From positions 1,736,001-1,800,000 of the forward strand of contig NZ_CP073315.1 of assembly GCF_018140925.1 (NCBI RefSeq): a stretch of DNA of 64,000 bases. The letters are read 5' to 3'. This DNA comes from Psychrobacillus sp. INOP01 (GTDB taxonomy: Bacteria; Bacillota; Bacilli; Bacillales_A; Planococcaceae). Each line of letters opens with the position of its first letter. Within the stretch, counting starts at the first letter, position 1. Both the position numbers and the translations under genes were made by a program. This document shows positions 8,621 to 17,376 of this stretch, piece by piece. The notes under the pieces were generated by a model. That model ran no database searches, had not been told where the DNA came from, and saw only the letters and a list, made by a program, of their open reading frames with translations.

Positions 8621-9793
8621 TTAAGCTATTTTCTTTGTACCCCTCCAAATGATAGAACCAACTGTTGTAATCACTAATACAACTAGGCCTAAAATGAACG
8701 GATAAATAATATTTACATCATATAATACCCCGGCAAGCAAAGGTCCCAAAACATTTCCTATACTCATATAGGCATTGTTCATACCCATCGCAAATCCTTG
8801 CTCATTTCCAGCTAATTTAGAGATTAATGTTGTCAGCACTGGACGTAAAATAGAAGTCGACAGGAAAATAATCATCGTAATGACAAAGAAAAATGCATAG
8901 CTTGATATTAAGATTGAAAGAAGGAAACCAAAAGCGGCTACACCTAAAAAGATTCTCAACACATTCGCTTCACCGAAACGTCGAACAACTTTATCAACCA
9001 CAAACAATTGGATAATTACACTCACAATTCCTGTTGCCGTGATCATCCAGGCAATATCCTGTGGAGATGCGCCGAACTGATCGTCAACAAAAAGTCCAAG
9101 CACCGATTCGTAAGCAAGTAATCCAAAGCTCATCACTAATGTAATAACAAGTGGGATGAAGTAAGGCTTTTTAAATGATTGCGCTATCTCTTTTACCATA
9201 GGTTCTGATTTACTCTCAGGTGTATTTACGTCTGCTGGCTTGCTTTCCTTCAGTACCAGAGTGGAAAAGACAACTGCAACAACTCCAACTAAAGCAGAAA
9301 CTAGAAGAGGCATTTTCAAACTGATTTCCGCCAAAAATCCACCAATTCCAGGTCCTACTACTATACCTAAGGACATTGCAGCAGATATTAAACTATTTCC
9401 TTTTGCACGCTGATCCATTGAAGTGATATCTGCCACATACGCAAAAATGGCTGGCACTAATAACGCCGCACCGACTCCGCCAATGGCACGAGAAACATAC
9501 AAGATTCCGATAGAATCCGAGAAATAAAATACAAACATGGATAAAGCAAGACCGCTAAGACCAGCGATAATCATAATTCTTCTCCCGTATTTATCTGCCC
9601 ATTTCCCTGCAATCGGAGACATCACTAGCTGTGCTCCAGCAAATATAGATATTATTAGACCTGCTGCTACTCCACCCTGATCAATAGATTTTAAATAGGC
9701 AGGTAAAATAGGAATAATAATCCCAAAACTCGCAATAGCAATAAACATATTAATCATTAATATAAATAATTTCTTTCGTTGATCCTTCGTCAT
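8621..9793 (-). CDS. MFS multidrug efflux transporter, Bmr/NorA-like
   Basis: 390 residues, 12 predicted membrane segments. The drug:proton antiporter (12-TMS) signatures are visible: motif A GKWADKYGRRIMI after helix 2, motif C GPGIGGFLAE in helix 5, and AGNEQGFAMGMN late in the protein, a stretch shared with Bmr and NorA. The expected role is proton-coupled export of hydrophobic cations or fluoroquinolone-type drugs. ATG 9793 is preceded by an AGAGG site. No adjacent regulator is seen, so specificity cannot be assigned. Confidence 0.88.
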   Translation of the reverse strand: MTKDQRKKLFILMINMFIAIASFGIIIPILPAYLKSIDQGGVAAGLIISIFAGAQLVMSPIAGKWADKYGRRIMIIAGLSGLALSMFVFYFSDSIGILYVSRAIGGVGAALLVPAIFAYVADITSMDQRAKGNSLISAAMSLGIVVGPGIGGFLAEISLKMPLLVSALVGVVAVVFSTLVLKESKPADVNTPESKSEPMVKEIAQSFKKPYFIPLVITLVMSFGLLAYESVLGLFVDDQFGASPQDIAWMITATGIVSVIIQLFVVDKVVRRFGEANVLRIFLGVAAFGFLLSILISSYAFFFVITMIIFLSTSILRPVLTTLISKLAGNEQGFAMGMNNAYMSIGNVLGPLLAGVLYDVNIIYPFILGLVVLVITTVGSIIWRGTKKIA

Positions 9794-9920
9794 CTCAAAC
9801 CTCTTTCTTCCACAATACTAATACATAAGCAATAGGTTAACATGTTTTATCTGCGGAAGTAAACAACAAAGCTACCTTACACCTTTGGAAACTGGTGGCA
9901 GATAGCTTCTTTTTACTTAT

Positions 9921-10298
9921 TTATTCATTTATCTTTTCAACCGTCTTAGCTATTCCTTGAGCAGGATATGATTCTTCAAGTGTGGTATACCCAACCTTCA
10001 CTTCATCATGTAACTTTAATCGATTACGCTGATCCATGGTCAAGGAAAACCAAGCAGCATCTTTACCAGCTTCTAACGCTTCTTCCACCGACATATTTTT
10101 TACCTCATCAACCGATAAACCACCAATTACTAAAATAGATGTATCTTTGGTGTCAATAATAACTCCCTCTATGTAACCTGTTGGTTGTTGCGGTTGAGTA
10201 GGATTATCTTCAAAAAACTGCATTATAAAATAAAAGCTCGCTCCAATTGCAATTAATACAATAGAGATCAATACTCCTACCGTATACTTCCCCTTCAT
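9921..10298 (-). CDS. Membrane-anchored DUF3221-like protein
   Basis: 125 residues: an N-terminal membrane anchor (about 6-28), a Pro/Gln linker, then an extracytoplasmic domain with GYIEGVIID at its start and DEVKVGY later, the pattern of the DUF3221 (YobA-type) domain. No enzymatic residues are evident. A clean AAGGAGG lies ahead of ATG 10298. The start is 13 bp downstream of the next gene's stop, so the two form a pair. A weak hairpin at about 9870-9911 may terminate the transcript. Confidence 0.75.
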   Translation of the reverse strand: MKGKYTVGVLISIVLIAIGASFYFIMQFFEDNPTQPQQPTGYIEGVIIDTKDTSILVIGGLSVDEVKNMSVEEALEAGKDAAWFSLTMDQRNRLKLHDEVKVGYTTLEESYPAQGIAKTVEKINE

Positions 10299-10311
10299 AA
10301 TAGGAACCTCC

Positions 10312-10785
10312 TTATCTTTTGCTATCTAGGCGAAAGCCTTCTTCTAAAAGATAAGTTTTTGCTTCACTATAAGACCCAAAGCTTTCTTCTAAGTTATACC
10401 CGTGATAGATATTCCATAGTGTATCTTCTTGTAAAAGTGTTAACTTAGAGTCTTCTTTGTTTTTCCAAACTTCTTCTACTTCTTCATCCTGTAGCTCTTC
10501 TTCCTCTGTTGAAAGATAAGCAATTGAGTCTTTTATAATCGTTCTAAGTTCATCAGCAGAAGTTTCACGAATATTCAATAGTCCTTTATCGTCAGCTGCT
10601 TCATATTGAGGAAGATCTCCTACATAAACAAAGCCATTTCCATTCGGATGGAGGTGATAAATAACAGTTGTTTTTTCATATAAACTCTTTTCGTAATGAT
10701 AATTTACTCGTTTCATCGATACTTCTTTACGAGTAAGCTCCGTAAATTCTTGAATAATTGTTTCTTTTTCTTCAAATGTTAGCAT
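10312..10785 (-). CDS. Hypothetical protein, 157 aa
   Basis: Soluble, acidic, with no signal peptide. The N-terminal 90 residues have alternating hydrophobic strands (TVIYHLHPNGNGFVYVGDLP); after an EEEELQDEEVEEV acidic linker, a C-terminal segment LLQEDTLWNIYHGYNLEESFGSYSEAKTYL is helical. I do not recognise the family. AGAGG precedes ATG 10785. First gene of a likely two-gene unit with the DUF3221-like protein. Confidence 0.65.
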   Translation of the reverse strand: MLTFEEKETIIQEFTELTRKEVSMKRVNYHYEKSLYEKTTVIYHLHPNGNGFVYVGDLPQYEAADDKGLLNIRETSADELRTIIKDSIAYLSTEEEELQDEEVEEVWKNKEDSKLTLLQEDTLWNIYHGYNLEESFGSYSEAKTYLLEEGFRLDSKR

Positions 10786-10835
10786 GTAATTCCTCTTTCT
10801 ATACGTTTTTTCATTTACCTAGTATAGCACACTCT

Positions 10836-10928
10836 TTACCCTCTTCGCGTCCACCATTCCGCTAAAATAATGAAACAAATAACAACTGCAATAGCTACTG
10901 CAAAAAACCAATCTGGTAAGCTCCCCAA
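10836..10928 (-). CDS. 30-codon membrane peptide coupled to the dipeptidase gene
   Basis: TTG start at 10928 with a perfect AAGGAGG 7 bp upstream; that ribosome site is formed by the last codons of the dipeptidase gene, whose TAA is 2 bp before this start. The peptide begins MGSLPDWFFAVAIAVV, continues as a single membrane helix (residues 7-23) and ends EWWTRRG, giving a Trp/Arg-rich positive-inside tail. This arrangement is hard to explain by chance, but conservation is untested. Confidence 0.6.
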   Translation of the reverse strand: MGSLPDWFFAVAIAVVICFIILAEWWTRRG

Positions 10929-10930
10929 AT

Positions 10931-11875
10931 TTATGCCTCCTTACTAATTCGCATCACGAATCGTTCAAAATTTTGTGATGTGAACCCTTCAACTTCTTCC
11001 ATTGTATAGCTTTCTAATAATTCTCTTACTATATTTTGTGTTTTGGATGCATCCTCCAAACCTAATACAAATTCACTAATCCCATCAAAGTCAGAACCTA
11101 AACCTATTAGGTGCTTACCACCAAGAGAAAAGATATGCTCAATATGTTTTACCAGGTCCTGTATCTCTACTGACTGTTTTGTATCATCTATGAATGGTGG
11201 ATAATATACAACATGGATAGGACTATTTTTAGCGATTAATGCTTTAATCTGATTGTCGGTTAAGTTTCTTGCAGATCCGCATAGAGCCTTTGCATTGGAA
11301 TGGCTTGCCATCAGCCATTTTGCTTTAGGAAGAACATCCCAAAAAGATTGTTCACTCAAATGAGACACATCAACAATTATATTTTGCTCGTTCAACAAAG
11401 AGACGACCTCTTCTCCAAATGGCGTTAACCCAGTACCAGATTCTTCTGAAGACCCATCTGCTACTTTGTTTGCTCCATTCCAAGTAAGACCGACTAATTT
11501 CACTCCATGAGAAAGTAATAGCTTCAGCTTATGCATATCTCCATCTATCATATCAAGCCCTTCCAGTGATAAGACGGCTCCAATTTGTCCTTTTTTTAGT
11601 GATCCAAGTTGCTCCCATTCATATATAGGGATAATATTGTCATCCTTCCCCACAATTACCGTGTGGAAAAACTCAATCTGACGAATTGCCTCCAAGAATA
11701 ACTGTTCTTTAGGAAAACCTTCTGAAACAAATACAGCGAACACTTGAAGTGCTATTTCTCCAGTCTCCAATGCTTTTTTACTTGCTTGAAGTTTTGGAGA
11801 ATTGTCAAATGAAATAGTATTCTCCGCCTTCGCTAATTTGTAAAGTACATCACAGTGTAAATCATAAACTTTCAT
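10931..11875 (-). CDS. Membrane-type dipeptidase, peptidase M19 family
   Basis: 314 residues. Zinc ligands of the renal-dipeptidase fold are all visible: His7-x-Asp9 in DLHCD, the bridging Glu105 in LSLEGLD, His172 in DVSHLSE and His192 in ASHSNAKAL, with the late GSDFDG motif. Family members cleave dipeptides, including those with C-terminal D-residues. No signal peptide is present, so the enzyme should be cytosolic. ATG 11875 has AGGAGG 5 bp upstream. Followed by the small coupled membrane peptide. Confidence 0.92.
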   Translation of the reverse strand: MKVYDLHCDVLYKLAKAENTISFDNSPKLQASKKALETGEIALQVFAVFVSEGFPKEQLFLEAIRQIEFFHTVIVGKDDNIIPIYEWEQLGSLKKGQIGAVLSLEGLDMIDGDMHKLKLLLSHGVKLVGLTWNGANKVADGSSEESGTGLTPFGEEVVSLLNEQNIIVDVSHLSEQSFWDVLPKAKWLMASHSNAKALCGSARNLTDNQIKALIAKNSPIHVVYYPPFIDDTKQSVEIQDLVKHIEHIFSLGGKHLIGLGSDFDGISEFVLGLEDASKTQNIVRELLESYTMEEVEGFTSQNFERFVMRISKEA

Positions 11876-11908
11876 CTTATCCTCCTAAAATCTTGTCCGG
11901 TTCTAGAA

Positions 11909-12409
11909 TCACTCCGGTGCTTCTTCACCAAATGCCAACCATTCGTCCTTTGACGGTCCATACACTCCCGGAACCGGTAATCCGGCTTGTCGCATAAGTA
12001 TCGTCATCTGCCCACGGTGATGTATTTGATGATAGATTAAGGTTTGCAATACGGTCGCAACTGTCCATAGTTCTCCGTACATATCTTTTTCTTCTAAAAG
12101 GCTTTCATCCGTCCATTGTTCTTTCATGGCCTTAACAATAGAATCACTAGACTGTTTATAGGATTCCACCATTTCTTTCGTCTTTAATGGCTGAGTAGCT
12201 TCATGTGGTGTTGCGGAAAATTGCAATCCAGTTCTCCCTATCATTTCATCTATACTTGTAACGAGATGCCATGCAAGTTTACCAAGGGTGCGACCTTCTT
12301 CTGACACTCTTTGCTGTAATGACTCATCTGTCAATGCTTCTAAAATTTTAAGAGTTGAATCACTTTCGTGCTGCCAATCAGTTAAAAAATCTTCTAGGTT
12401 TCTAATCAT
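11909..12409 (-). CDS. DinB family protein
   Basis: 166-residue four-helix DinB/YfiT-like protein. The three family metal-ligand histidines are represented by LAWHLVTS in the second helix and HQIHHRGQMTILMRQAG in the last. Families with these ligands include metal-dependent hydrolases and bacillithiol-linked transferases; substrate is unknown. The start is ATG 12409, spaced 7 bp from GGAGG, not the extended frame to 12478. It sits 33 bp ahead of the dipeptidase gene, so co-transcription is likely. Confidence 0.87.
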   Translation of the reverse strand: MIRNLEDFLTDWQHESDSTLKILEALTDESLQQRVSEEGRTLGKLAWHLVTSIDEMIGRTGLQFSATPHEATQPLKTKEMVESYKQSSDSIVKAMKEQWTDESLLEEKDMYGELWTVATVLQTLIYHQIHHRGQMTILMRQAGLPVPGVYGPSKDEWLAFGEEAPE

Positions 12410-12550
12410 GTTCATTCCTCCAAATTGTATTATGTCATTAATTTCGTCATTTGTTTTAAATAATCCTGCTATCAACAAAATACCTTTCGAATAGATATTG
12501 CTGACCAGTTCTGATATAGTAAAGAATAGACAATAAGAGGACGTGAGCGA

Positions 12551-12925
12551 ATGATTAAAATTGAATTACCTAAACCAACAGTAACCATCACACAACGTGA
12601 ACAAGTACTAAAAGAAGGCGAAATAGAAATTCCAGCAATTCATGGATTTATCGACTTTCATCAAATCCCTCGTGATAAAGGTGGCATTTTCTTTTTCTAC
12701 AATAAGAATGATGAACTTTTATTCGTTGGTAAAGCTCGTAAAATTAGACAACGTATTAAAAAACACTTTGAAGACAATGTCTCACCGATGATTAAACATC
12801 GTGATGAAGTGTACAAAATCAGCGTTTGTATTGTTGAAGAGGCAATGGATCGTGAAATTTACGAAACATATGCAATCAACACACAAAAAGCAAAATATAA
12901 TATCGACAAAGCATTTTTTAGATAA
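12551..12925 (+). CDS. Stand-alone GIY-YIG domain protein (excision-repair nuclease-like)
   Basis: 124 residues. The core GGIFFFYNKNDELLFVGKAR (about 44-63) matches the GIY-YIG fold, with GIF replacing GIY and LFVG replacing YIG, followed by a helix with KIRQRIKKHF, where Arg is the expected catalytic residue position, and a late Glu in AMDREIYETYAI. It resembles the N-terminal nuclease domain of UvrC without the rest. Such small proteins occur in Bacillales as 'nucleotide excision repair endonuclease'; the actual role is unknown. AGAGGA precedes ATG 12551. Confidence 0.8.
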   Translation: MIKIELPKPTVTITQREQVLKEGEIEIPAIHGFIDFHQIPRDKGGIFFFYNKNDELLFVGKARKIRQRIKKHFEDNVSPMIKHRDEVYKISVCIVEEAMDREIYETYAINTQKAKYNIDKAFFR

Positions 12926-12929
12926 GATG

Positions 12930-12968
12930 AAATCCCATGCTCTCCTAAAAGAGGACATGGGATTTTTT
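12930..12968. terminator. Bidirectional terminator between convergent genes
   Basis: Outer stem AAATCCCATG / CATGGGATTT with inner TCCT/AGGA pairing and a T7 run; on the minus strand it closes the reductase gene. Confidence 0.85.
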
Positions 12969-13960
12969 TATTTTACTTCTTCAAAAATACTTGTACTGTG
13001 CTTTGGTTGTACACGTGCTTTTGGATCTATGAATGCTTTAATATGGCTGATAGCAATTGGAACCTCTCCAAATCCTACTGCTATCAATTTTACTTTCCCA
13101 GCATGCGTACATACATCACCAGCAGCATATATTCCTTCTACACTTGTTTCCATTTTTTCATTGACTACAACTGAGTTTTTCTCCATTTCCAGACCCCATT
13201 CCTTTAAAGGTCCAAGAGAGGCAACGTTTCCGTAGTTCACTAAAATATGGTCTACTGCGATTCTTTCTTCTGTTTTATCTTTACCGACAATCACGACTTC
13301 TTGAATTTTTTCACCATCACCTATTACTTCTTTTATTCCATATGGTGTTTTTATCTTTACAGCAGAGTTTTGAAGCTGTTGAATGGTCATTTCATGGGCT
13401 GTAAACTGCTCTTTTCGATGACAAATGGTCACGTTCGAAGCAACATCCTCTAACATTAAGGACCAGTCGAGTGCAGAATCTCCTCCACCTAATACAAGTA
13501 CATCTGAATTTCTGAAATCCTCCAAACTTTTTACTTTATAATGAAGTTTTTTCCCTTCATAATCAGTAGCTCCTGGAACATTTAACTTACGCGGTTGAAA
13601 GGAGCCAATCCCAGAAGTAAGTAGAATTGTTTTGGAATAATGCACATTCTTATCCGTTGTTAGCGCAAAATAATCCGGCAGTTTCTCGAGCGATATTGCT
13701 GTTTCCTCTAAGCAAATGGTCGGATTACTATAGGCAGCCTGCTCTTCTAAATTCGCTACTAAATCTTTTGCTAAAATTTTCGGAAGACCACCAATATCAT
13801 AAATATATTTATCAGGATAGAGCTCCATCAATTGTCCGCCTAGCTGTGGAAGGCTATCGATAATCTTCACTTTTAAATCACGTAATCCTCCATAAAACGA
13901 AGCGAACAGCCCTGTTGGACCACCACCAATAATCGTCACATCGTATAATTCACTATCCAT
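12968..13960 (-). CDS. Ferredoxin/flavodoxin-NADP(+) reductase, YumC type
   Basis: 330 residues of the thioredoxin-reductase-like FNR family. FAD-binding GGGPTG is at residues 12-17, the family phrase SLPQLGGQLMELYPDKYIYD follows, the NADPH motif GGGDS is at 158-162, and GIYAAGDV closes the FAD domain. The CxxC redox pair of true thioredoxin reductases is absent, which separates it from TrxB. The C-terminal extension with KARVQPKHSTS is typical of YumC/YcgT. It should pass electrons from NADPH to ferredoxin or flavodoxin. GTG and upstream codons are not supported; ATG 13960 is used. Confidence 0.9.
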   Translation of the reverse strand: MDSELYDVTIIGGGPTGLFASFYGGLRDLKVKIIDSLPQLGGQLMELYPDKYIYDIGGLPKILAKDLVANLEEQAAYSNPTICLEETAISLEKLPDYFALTTDKNVHYSKTILLTSGIGSFQPRKLNVPGATDYEGKKLHYKVKSLEDFRNSDVLVLGGGDSALDWSLMLEDVASNVTICHRKEQFTAHEMTIQQLQNSAVKIKTPYGIKEVIGDGEKIQEVVIVGKDKTEERIAVDHILVNYGNVASLGPLKEWGLEMEKNSVVVNEKMETSVEGIYAAGDVCTHAGKVKLIAVGFGEVPIAISHIKAFIDPKARVQPKHSTSIFEEVK

Positions 13961-14023
13961 ACCATTTCACCTCATACTATTTATATCTATATTATCTGAT
14001 GCACAACATACAATGATACATTG

Positions 14024-14413
14024 TTACAGGAAACGATTTCGTATTTCAGGAGATGGAATCATACAGCTATCTTTTTTCCCAAACCATGCATAACGATTTT
14101 TTGCTATAAATTTATATACCACATCACGAATAGACTTAGGAATTACTCTTAGCATATATAAAAAGCTCCAAAGCCCATTTAAATGTTTGCTAATATGGAG
14201 TGCAGCATCCGATGAGTTATACACCTTATGTTGGTCAATAACTAATATACTATCCAAAGTGTCATGTACAGCATATTGACGTTTGAGCGTTAACCCGATA
14301 TCACTTTGCTGTGCTGCAAACTGGAAGTAGCCTTTGGGATCTCGTTTAATAATAAACTGCACACTTGCATCACAAAAATTGCATTCTCCATCAAACAAAA
14401 TGATAGCTGGCAT
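14024..14413 (-). CDS. DUF393 thiol-disulfide oxidoreductase (DCC family)
   Basis: 129 residues. It begins with the hallmark DGECNFC motif (DxxCxxC) at about 8-14, followed by the domain's usual thioredoxin-like pattern (FQFAAQQSDIG). The family is named after its DCC motif and is predicted to have redox activity, with no firm substrate. ATG 14413 is 7 bp from AAAGGAGT; the GTG at 14422 overlaps that site and is rejected. Single gene. Confidence 0.87.
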   Translation of the reverse strand: MPAIILFDGECNFCDASVQFIIKRDPKGYFQFAAQQSDIGLTLKRQYAVHDTLDSILVIDQHKVYNSSDAALHISKHLNGLWSFLYMLRVIPKSIRDVVYKFIAKNRYAWFGKKDSCMIPSPEIRNRFL

Positions 14414-14530
14414 AGGATCCACTCCTTTCCCCTAGTGTACTATAATCACTTCTGAAAAGCGCTTAATCAGTTTTCTAATTATTTTATCTTTTTAGTTGAA
14501 TGAACTTATTATTTCACTCTTAAAACAAAA

Positions 14531-14570
14531 AAGATGCCCTAAAGTCCATAAGAACTTATCGGACATCCCT
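14531..14570 (-). terminator. Terminator of the DksA/YteA-like gene
   Basis: On the minus strand GTCC-G-ATAAG / CTTAT-GGAC forms a hairpin inside an outer GATG/CATC pair, followed by a T6 run. Confidence 0.7.
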
Positions 14571-14573
14571 TAT

Positions 14574-15059
14574 TCATTGTTTGTCTTGTGGTGTATCAGA
14601 AGAACCAACTTCTTCTAGTACCTCAAAGCTGTTGGAATAATCACGAAGTCTATCGTCTTCATCTTCCACCGGCTGATCTGTAGTAGAATTTAAGAGCGAT
14701 TCTTCTACCGGACGAATATCTTCATTGACCTCTTGATGAGCATGTTCTACACATGTCAGTGCAGTAGGAACAGCTTGTAAACGAGCAAGCGGAATTTCTT
14801 CCCCACATTCTGCACATTTTCCGTATGTACCGTCCTTAATAGCCGCCAACGCTTTTTCAATATCTTCCATTTCCTCATCAAAATGTCTATTTAATGCTAG
14901 ACGAGTATGCTTATCAGTTAAATCCGTCGCATTATCCGCAGGATGATTGTCATAGTTGGATAACTCAGTAGTTTCAAACTCTTCTTCATTTTGTTTTTGG
15001 TGTTCTAACTCTTCAAAACGCTTTTCTAATGTATTTTTTAATTTATCGTATTTTGTCAT
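14574..15059 (-). CDS. TraR/DksA-type zinc finger protein, YteA/YocK-like
   Basis: 161 residues: N-terminal coiled coil (about 1-75, rich in Glu/Lys) and a DksA-like finger beginning CAECGEEIP and ending TCVEHA, so the fourth ligand may be His rather than Cys. The Bacillus members are sporulation or general-stress proteins of unclear function, and the finger signature LARLQAVP is well conserved. The acidic tail (about 125-161) is low-complexity. Perfect AAGGAGG ahead of ATG 15059. Confidence 0.85.
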   Translation of the reverse strand: MTKYDKLKNTLEKRFEELEHQKQNEEEFETTELSNYDNHPADNATDLTDKHTRLALNRHFDEEMEDIEKALAAIKDGTYGKCAECGEEIPLARLQAVPTALTCVEHAHQEVNEDIRPVEESLLNSTTDQPVEDEDDRLRDYSNSFEVLEEVGSSDTPQDKQ

Positions 15060-15098
15060 TTAAATTCCTCCTTGGGTTACTTAAGGATTACCCAAAAA

Positions 15099-15557
15099 TC
15101 AGCGAAATAAAACAACTTGCACATCTCTGTTTAATATAACTAAATACGAATATAACTGCATACGATGATGAACTAAGTGATTCATGATTTGAAGGAACCA
15201 CTCTCCAGTACGATACTCACTCCCCCAATAGGTTGTAAATTCCTTCGAGAGTGTGTCTTCCGTAAGTTGCTCTATATGCTTCATAACCCTTTGAATACCT
15301 TCCAAAAATTGTTCTTTAGCTGCCTGTATATTGACTGGTTTACTTTCTTCATAATATAGTTGCATTTGATCTGCGTTATATCCTTTGCAAATAAGTAAAT
15401 CTGCCTGAGGAATTTGTGCAATGTGCATACAAACCTCCCAAACAGACATTTTATTTTCAATAGGATGTTTAGAAAGTACCTTTTCGTCTATATAATCAAA
15501 TAACTGGGTTATTGTATCTGAGATATAAGCTAATTGGTTTATCATAGAGGGAATCAT
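15099..15557 (-). CDS. DinB family protein
   Basis: 152 residues. Helical DinB fold with candidate metal ligands His in VCMHIAQIPQADL and the C-terminal NHLVHHRMQLYSYL. Distinct from the DinB protein at 11.9 kb (little direct identity). The last residues DVQVVLFR are close to the stop. AAGGTG precedes ATG 15557. The substrate is unknown. Confidence 0.82.
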   Translation of the reverse strand: MIPSMINQLAYISDTITQLFDYIDEKVLSKHPIENKMSVWEVCMHIAQIPQADLLICKGYNADQMQLYYEESKPVNIQAAKEQFLEGIQRVMKHIEQLTEDTLSKEFTTYWGSEYRTGEWFLQIMNHLVHHRMQLYSYLVILNRDVQVVLFR

Positions 15558-15641
15558 TTTATCTCACCTTCCATTCAGAGTGTTTTAGTATGGTATTTTT
15601 TTGTTTTTCCAGTATGATTAATATTAAGGGAGTGGTTGTTA

Positions 15642-16268
15642 ATGGGTATACATAAATTTTTTATGAGCATGAACGATTTAGAAAGAATTATCCGATGTCC
15701 TGGACGTTTTAAATTTGAAGAGCATAATGTAGCCGCTCATTCATGGAAAGTTTCTCAATACGCTATGTTTTTTGCAACACTTGAAGAGAATAATGGCGCA
15801 ACGATTAATTGGAAATCACTTTACGAAAAAACGATCAATCATGACTTCGCAGAAATTTTTATTGGCGACATTAAAACACCAGTTAAGCATGCATCTCCTG
15901 AGCTTAAACAAATGCTAACTCATGTAGAAGAAAAGATGATGGAGAAATTCATATTGGATGAGATTCCAAAAGAATTTCAACCTGTATTTTTTGACCGAAT
16001 GAAAGAAGGAAAAGACGATACTATTGAGGGCCGTTTACTTGAGTTAGCTGATAAATTGGATCAAGTATATGAAGCTTTTGCTGAATTACAACGTGGAAAT
16101 ACCGATATTGAATTTGTGAATATGTATGAAACAGCTTTAAGAAAGATTCTTCATATCCCATTAGAAACTAGTATAAACTATTTTAAAGAAGTTATTATGC
16201 AAGAAATTATGAAAGAGCAATCCGTCATTGATGTGAAATCTATTACCGTACAATTACTAGTAGAATAA
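15642..16268 (+). CDS. HD-domain phosphohydrolase, YfbR-like
   Basis: 208 residues. HD-superfamily ligands are visible: His33 in NVAAHSW, His67-Asp68 in INHDFAEIF and Asp137 in ELADKLD. The phrase IGDIKTPVKH is typical of the YfbR/5'-deoxynucleotidase branch, which dephosphorylates deoxynucleoside monophosphates. ATG 15642 is 9 bp from AGGGAG; TTG 15636 is too close to that site. Stand-alone gene; substrate is inferred from the family only. Confidence 0.85.
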   Translation: MGIHKFFMSMNDLERIIRCPGRFKFEEHNVAAHSWKVSQYAMFFATLEENNGATINWKSLYEKTINHDFAEIFIGDIKTPVKHASPELKQMLTHVEEKMMEKFILDEIPKEFQPVFFDRMKEGKDDTIEGRLLELADKLDQVYEAFAELQRGNTDIEFVNMYETALRKILHIPLETSINYFKEVIMQEIMKEQSVIDVKSITVQLLVE

Positions 16269-16355
16269 ATTTTTTCCAATTCTGTGCGATATATTGTATA
16301 ATTACTGTATAATATTGTTGAATTATTAAGATAATTGAAAGGGGGGAATCGTTTT

Positions 16356-17000
16356 ATGCCTATTCCAGTAAATCACACTAAACCTGTTCGTACAACCGCT
16401 AAGCTACATGCTTTCAACCAGCTACAACAGTGGATTATCGACGGTACTTTACAACCAGATGAGAAGTTAAACGATATCGAACTTGCACAAGCTTTAGGGG
16501 TAAGTAGAACGCCAATTCGAGAATCCTTACAACTTTTGGAGTCTCAAGGCTTTGTAACGATGCAACCAGGGAGAGCAACCCAAGTCACACCAGTAGAAAA
16601 AGAGGATATTAATAATCTCTTGCCACCATTAGCAGTATTGCAAGCGCTTGCAGCAGAGCTTGCGAGTCCTAATATGGATGAAGAAGTTCTTAGTCTATTA
16701 GAAGACAAGAATAGAGAATTCTCCGAGGCTCTACAAGCAAAGGAATTTACTACAGCCCTAAGAGTAGATGAAGAATTTCATCAACTCATTGTTGATACTG
16801 CCAATAATCCATACATACATTCCATGGTAGAAATGCTTCAAGCACATGTACGTAGACTGTTTTATTATGAAAAAATTGTCTTACGAGAATATTCTGTTGA
16901 GCAACACCAGAATCTAATTCGTGCATTCCGCGAAAAAAACACCAAGGAACTAGCAGAAGTAATGCGCGCAAATTGGATCTATACAATCGAAGAATTTTAA
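16356..17000 (+). CDS. GntR family transcriptional regulator (FadR-type)
   Basis: 214 residues: winged helix-turn-helix (about 15-75) with LAQALGVSRTPIRESLQLLESQGFV, followed by an all-helical FCD-like effector domain with EFHQLIVDTANN and a late His-containing segment. FCD domains usually bind a metal and a carboxylic acid. The start is ATG 16356 with AAAGGGGGG 9 bp upstream, not TTG 16335. No catabolic genes adjoin it, so its target is unclear. Confidence 0.88.
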   Translation: MPIPVNHTKPVRTTAKLHAFNQLQQWIIDGTLQPDEKLNDIELAQALGVSRTPIRESLQLLESQGFVTMQPGRATQVTPVEKEDINNLLPPLAVLQALAAELASPNMDEEVLSLLEDKNREFSEALQAKEFTTALRVDEEFHQLIVDTANNPYIHSMVEMLQAHVRRLFYYEKIVLREYSVEQHQNLIRAFREKNTKELAEVMRANWIYTIEEF

Positions 17001-17019
17001 AAAAGAAGAAAAGTAGACT

Positions 17020-17136
17020 AAGAGGAATGGAACTGCCAATCCGATGATCCATAAACACCTTAAGTAAATGACGGATAGTATCTCCCTTTTTTACATAAAT
17101 GACATCGTCAATCATCACAATCTTGACCTGAGGCAT
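17020..17136 (-). pseudogene. Remnant of a CBS-domain protein gene
   Basis: The minus-strand frame from ATG 17136 reads MPQVKIVMIDDVIYVKKGDT followed by IRHLLKVFMDHRIG, the start of a CBS domain (compare DVIYVKKDDTIRHLLKVF in CBS proteins). After about 39 codons it loses resemblance at SSIPLSLLFFFF and runs into the antisense of the GntR gene. It looks like a deleted gene retaining only its first beta-alpha unit. The full open frame (16786-17157) is not a real protein. Confidence 0.6.
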
Positions 17137-17376
17137 ATCATCACATCCATTCTCCATTGTTTCATTACGAGAAGTTAAACTTTACAAGGTAAAGCTTTTG
17201 CCTGCCCACAAGAAAATACTTATTTGGATAAAATAAATCTAATTATCATAAGCCGTTGATTCATTGGGTTAGGGTCTATTGTTGAGAATTTCAATTTCTT
17301 AACAGTACCCATACAGTAGAATAGTAAGAAAAGCGTTGCAGGGGGCATACTTTATTAGATGTAATTATCCTTTTTG

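Noticed and set aside
8310-8677. Several overlapping frames of 70-76 codons on both strands
   Set aside because: They lie entirely in R1 copy A, lack ribosome sites, and arise from the high G+C content of the repeat.
16786-17157. 123-residue minus-strand frame
   Set aside because: Only the first 39 codons resemble a protein (CBS start); the rest is antisense to the GntR gene.
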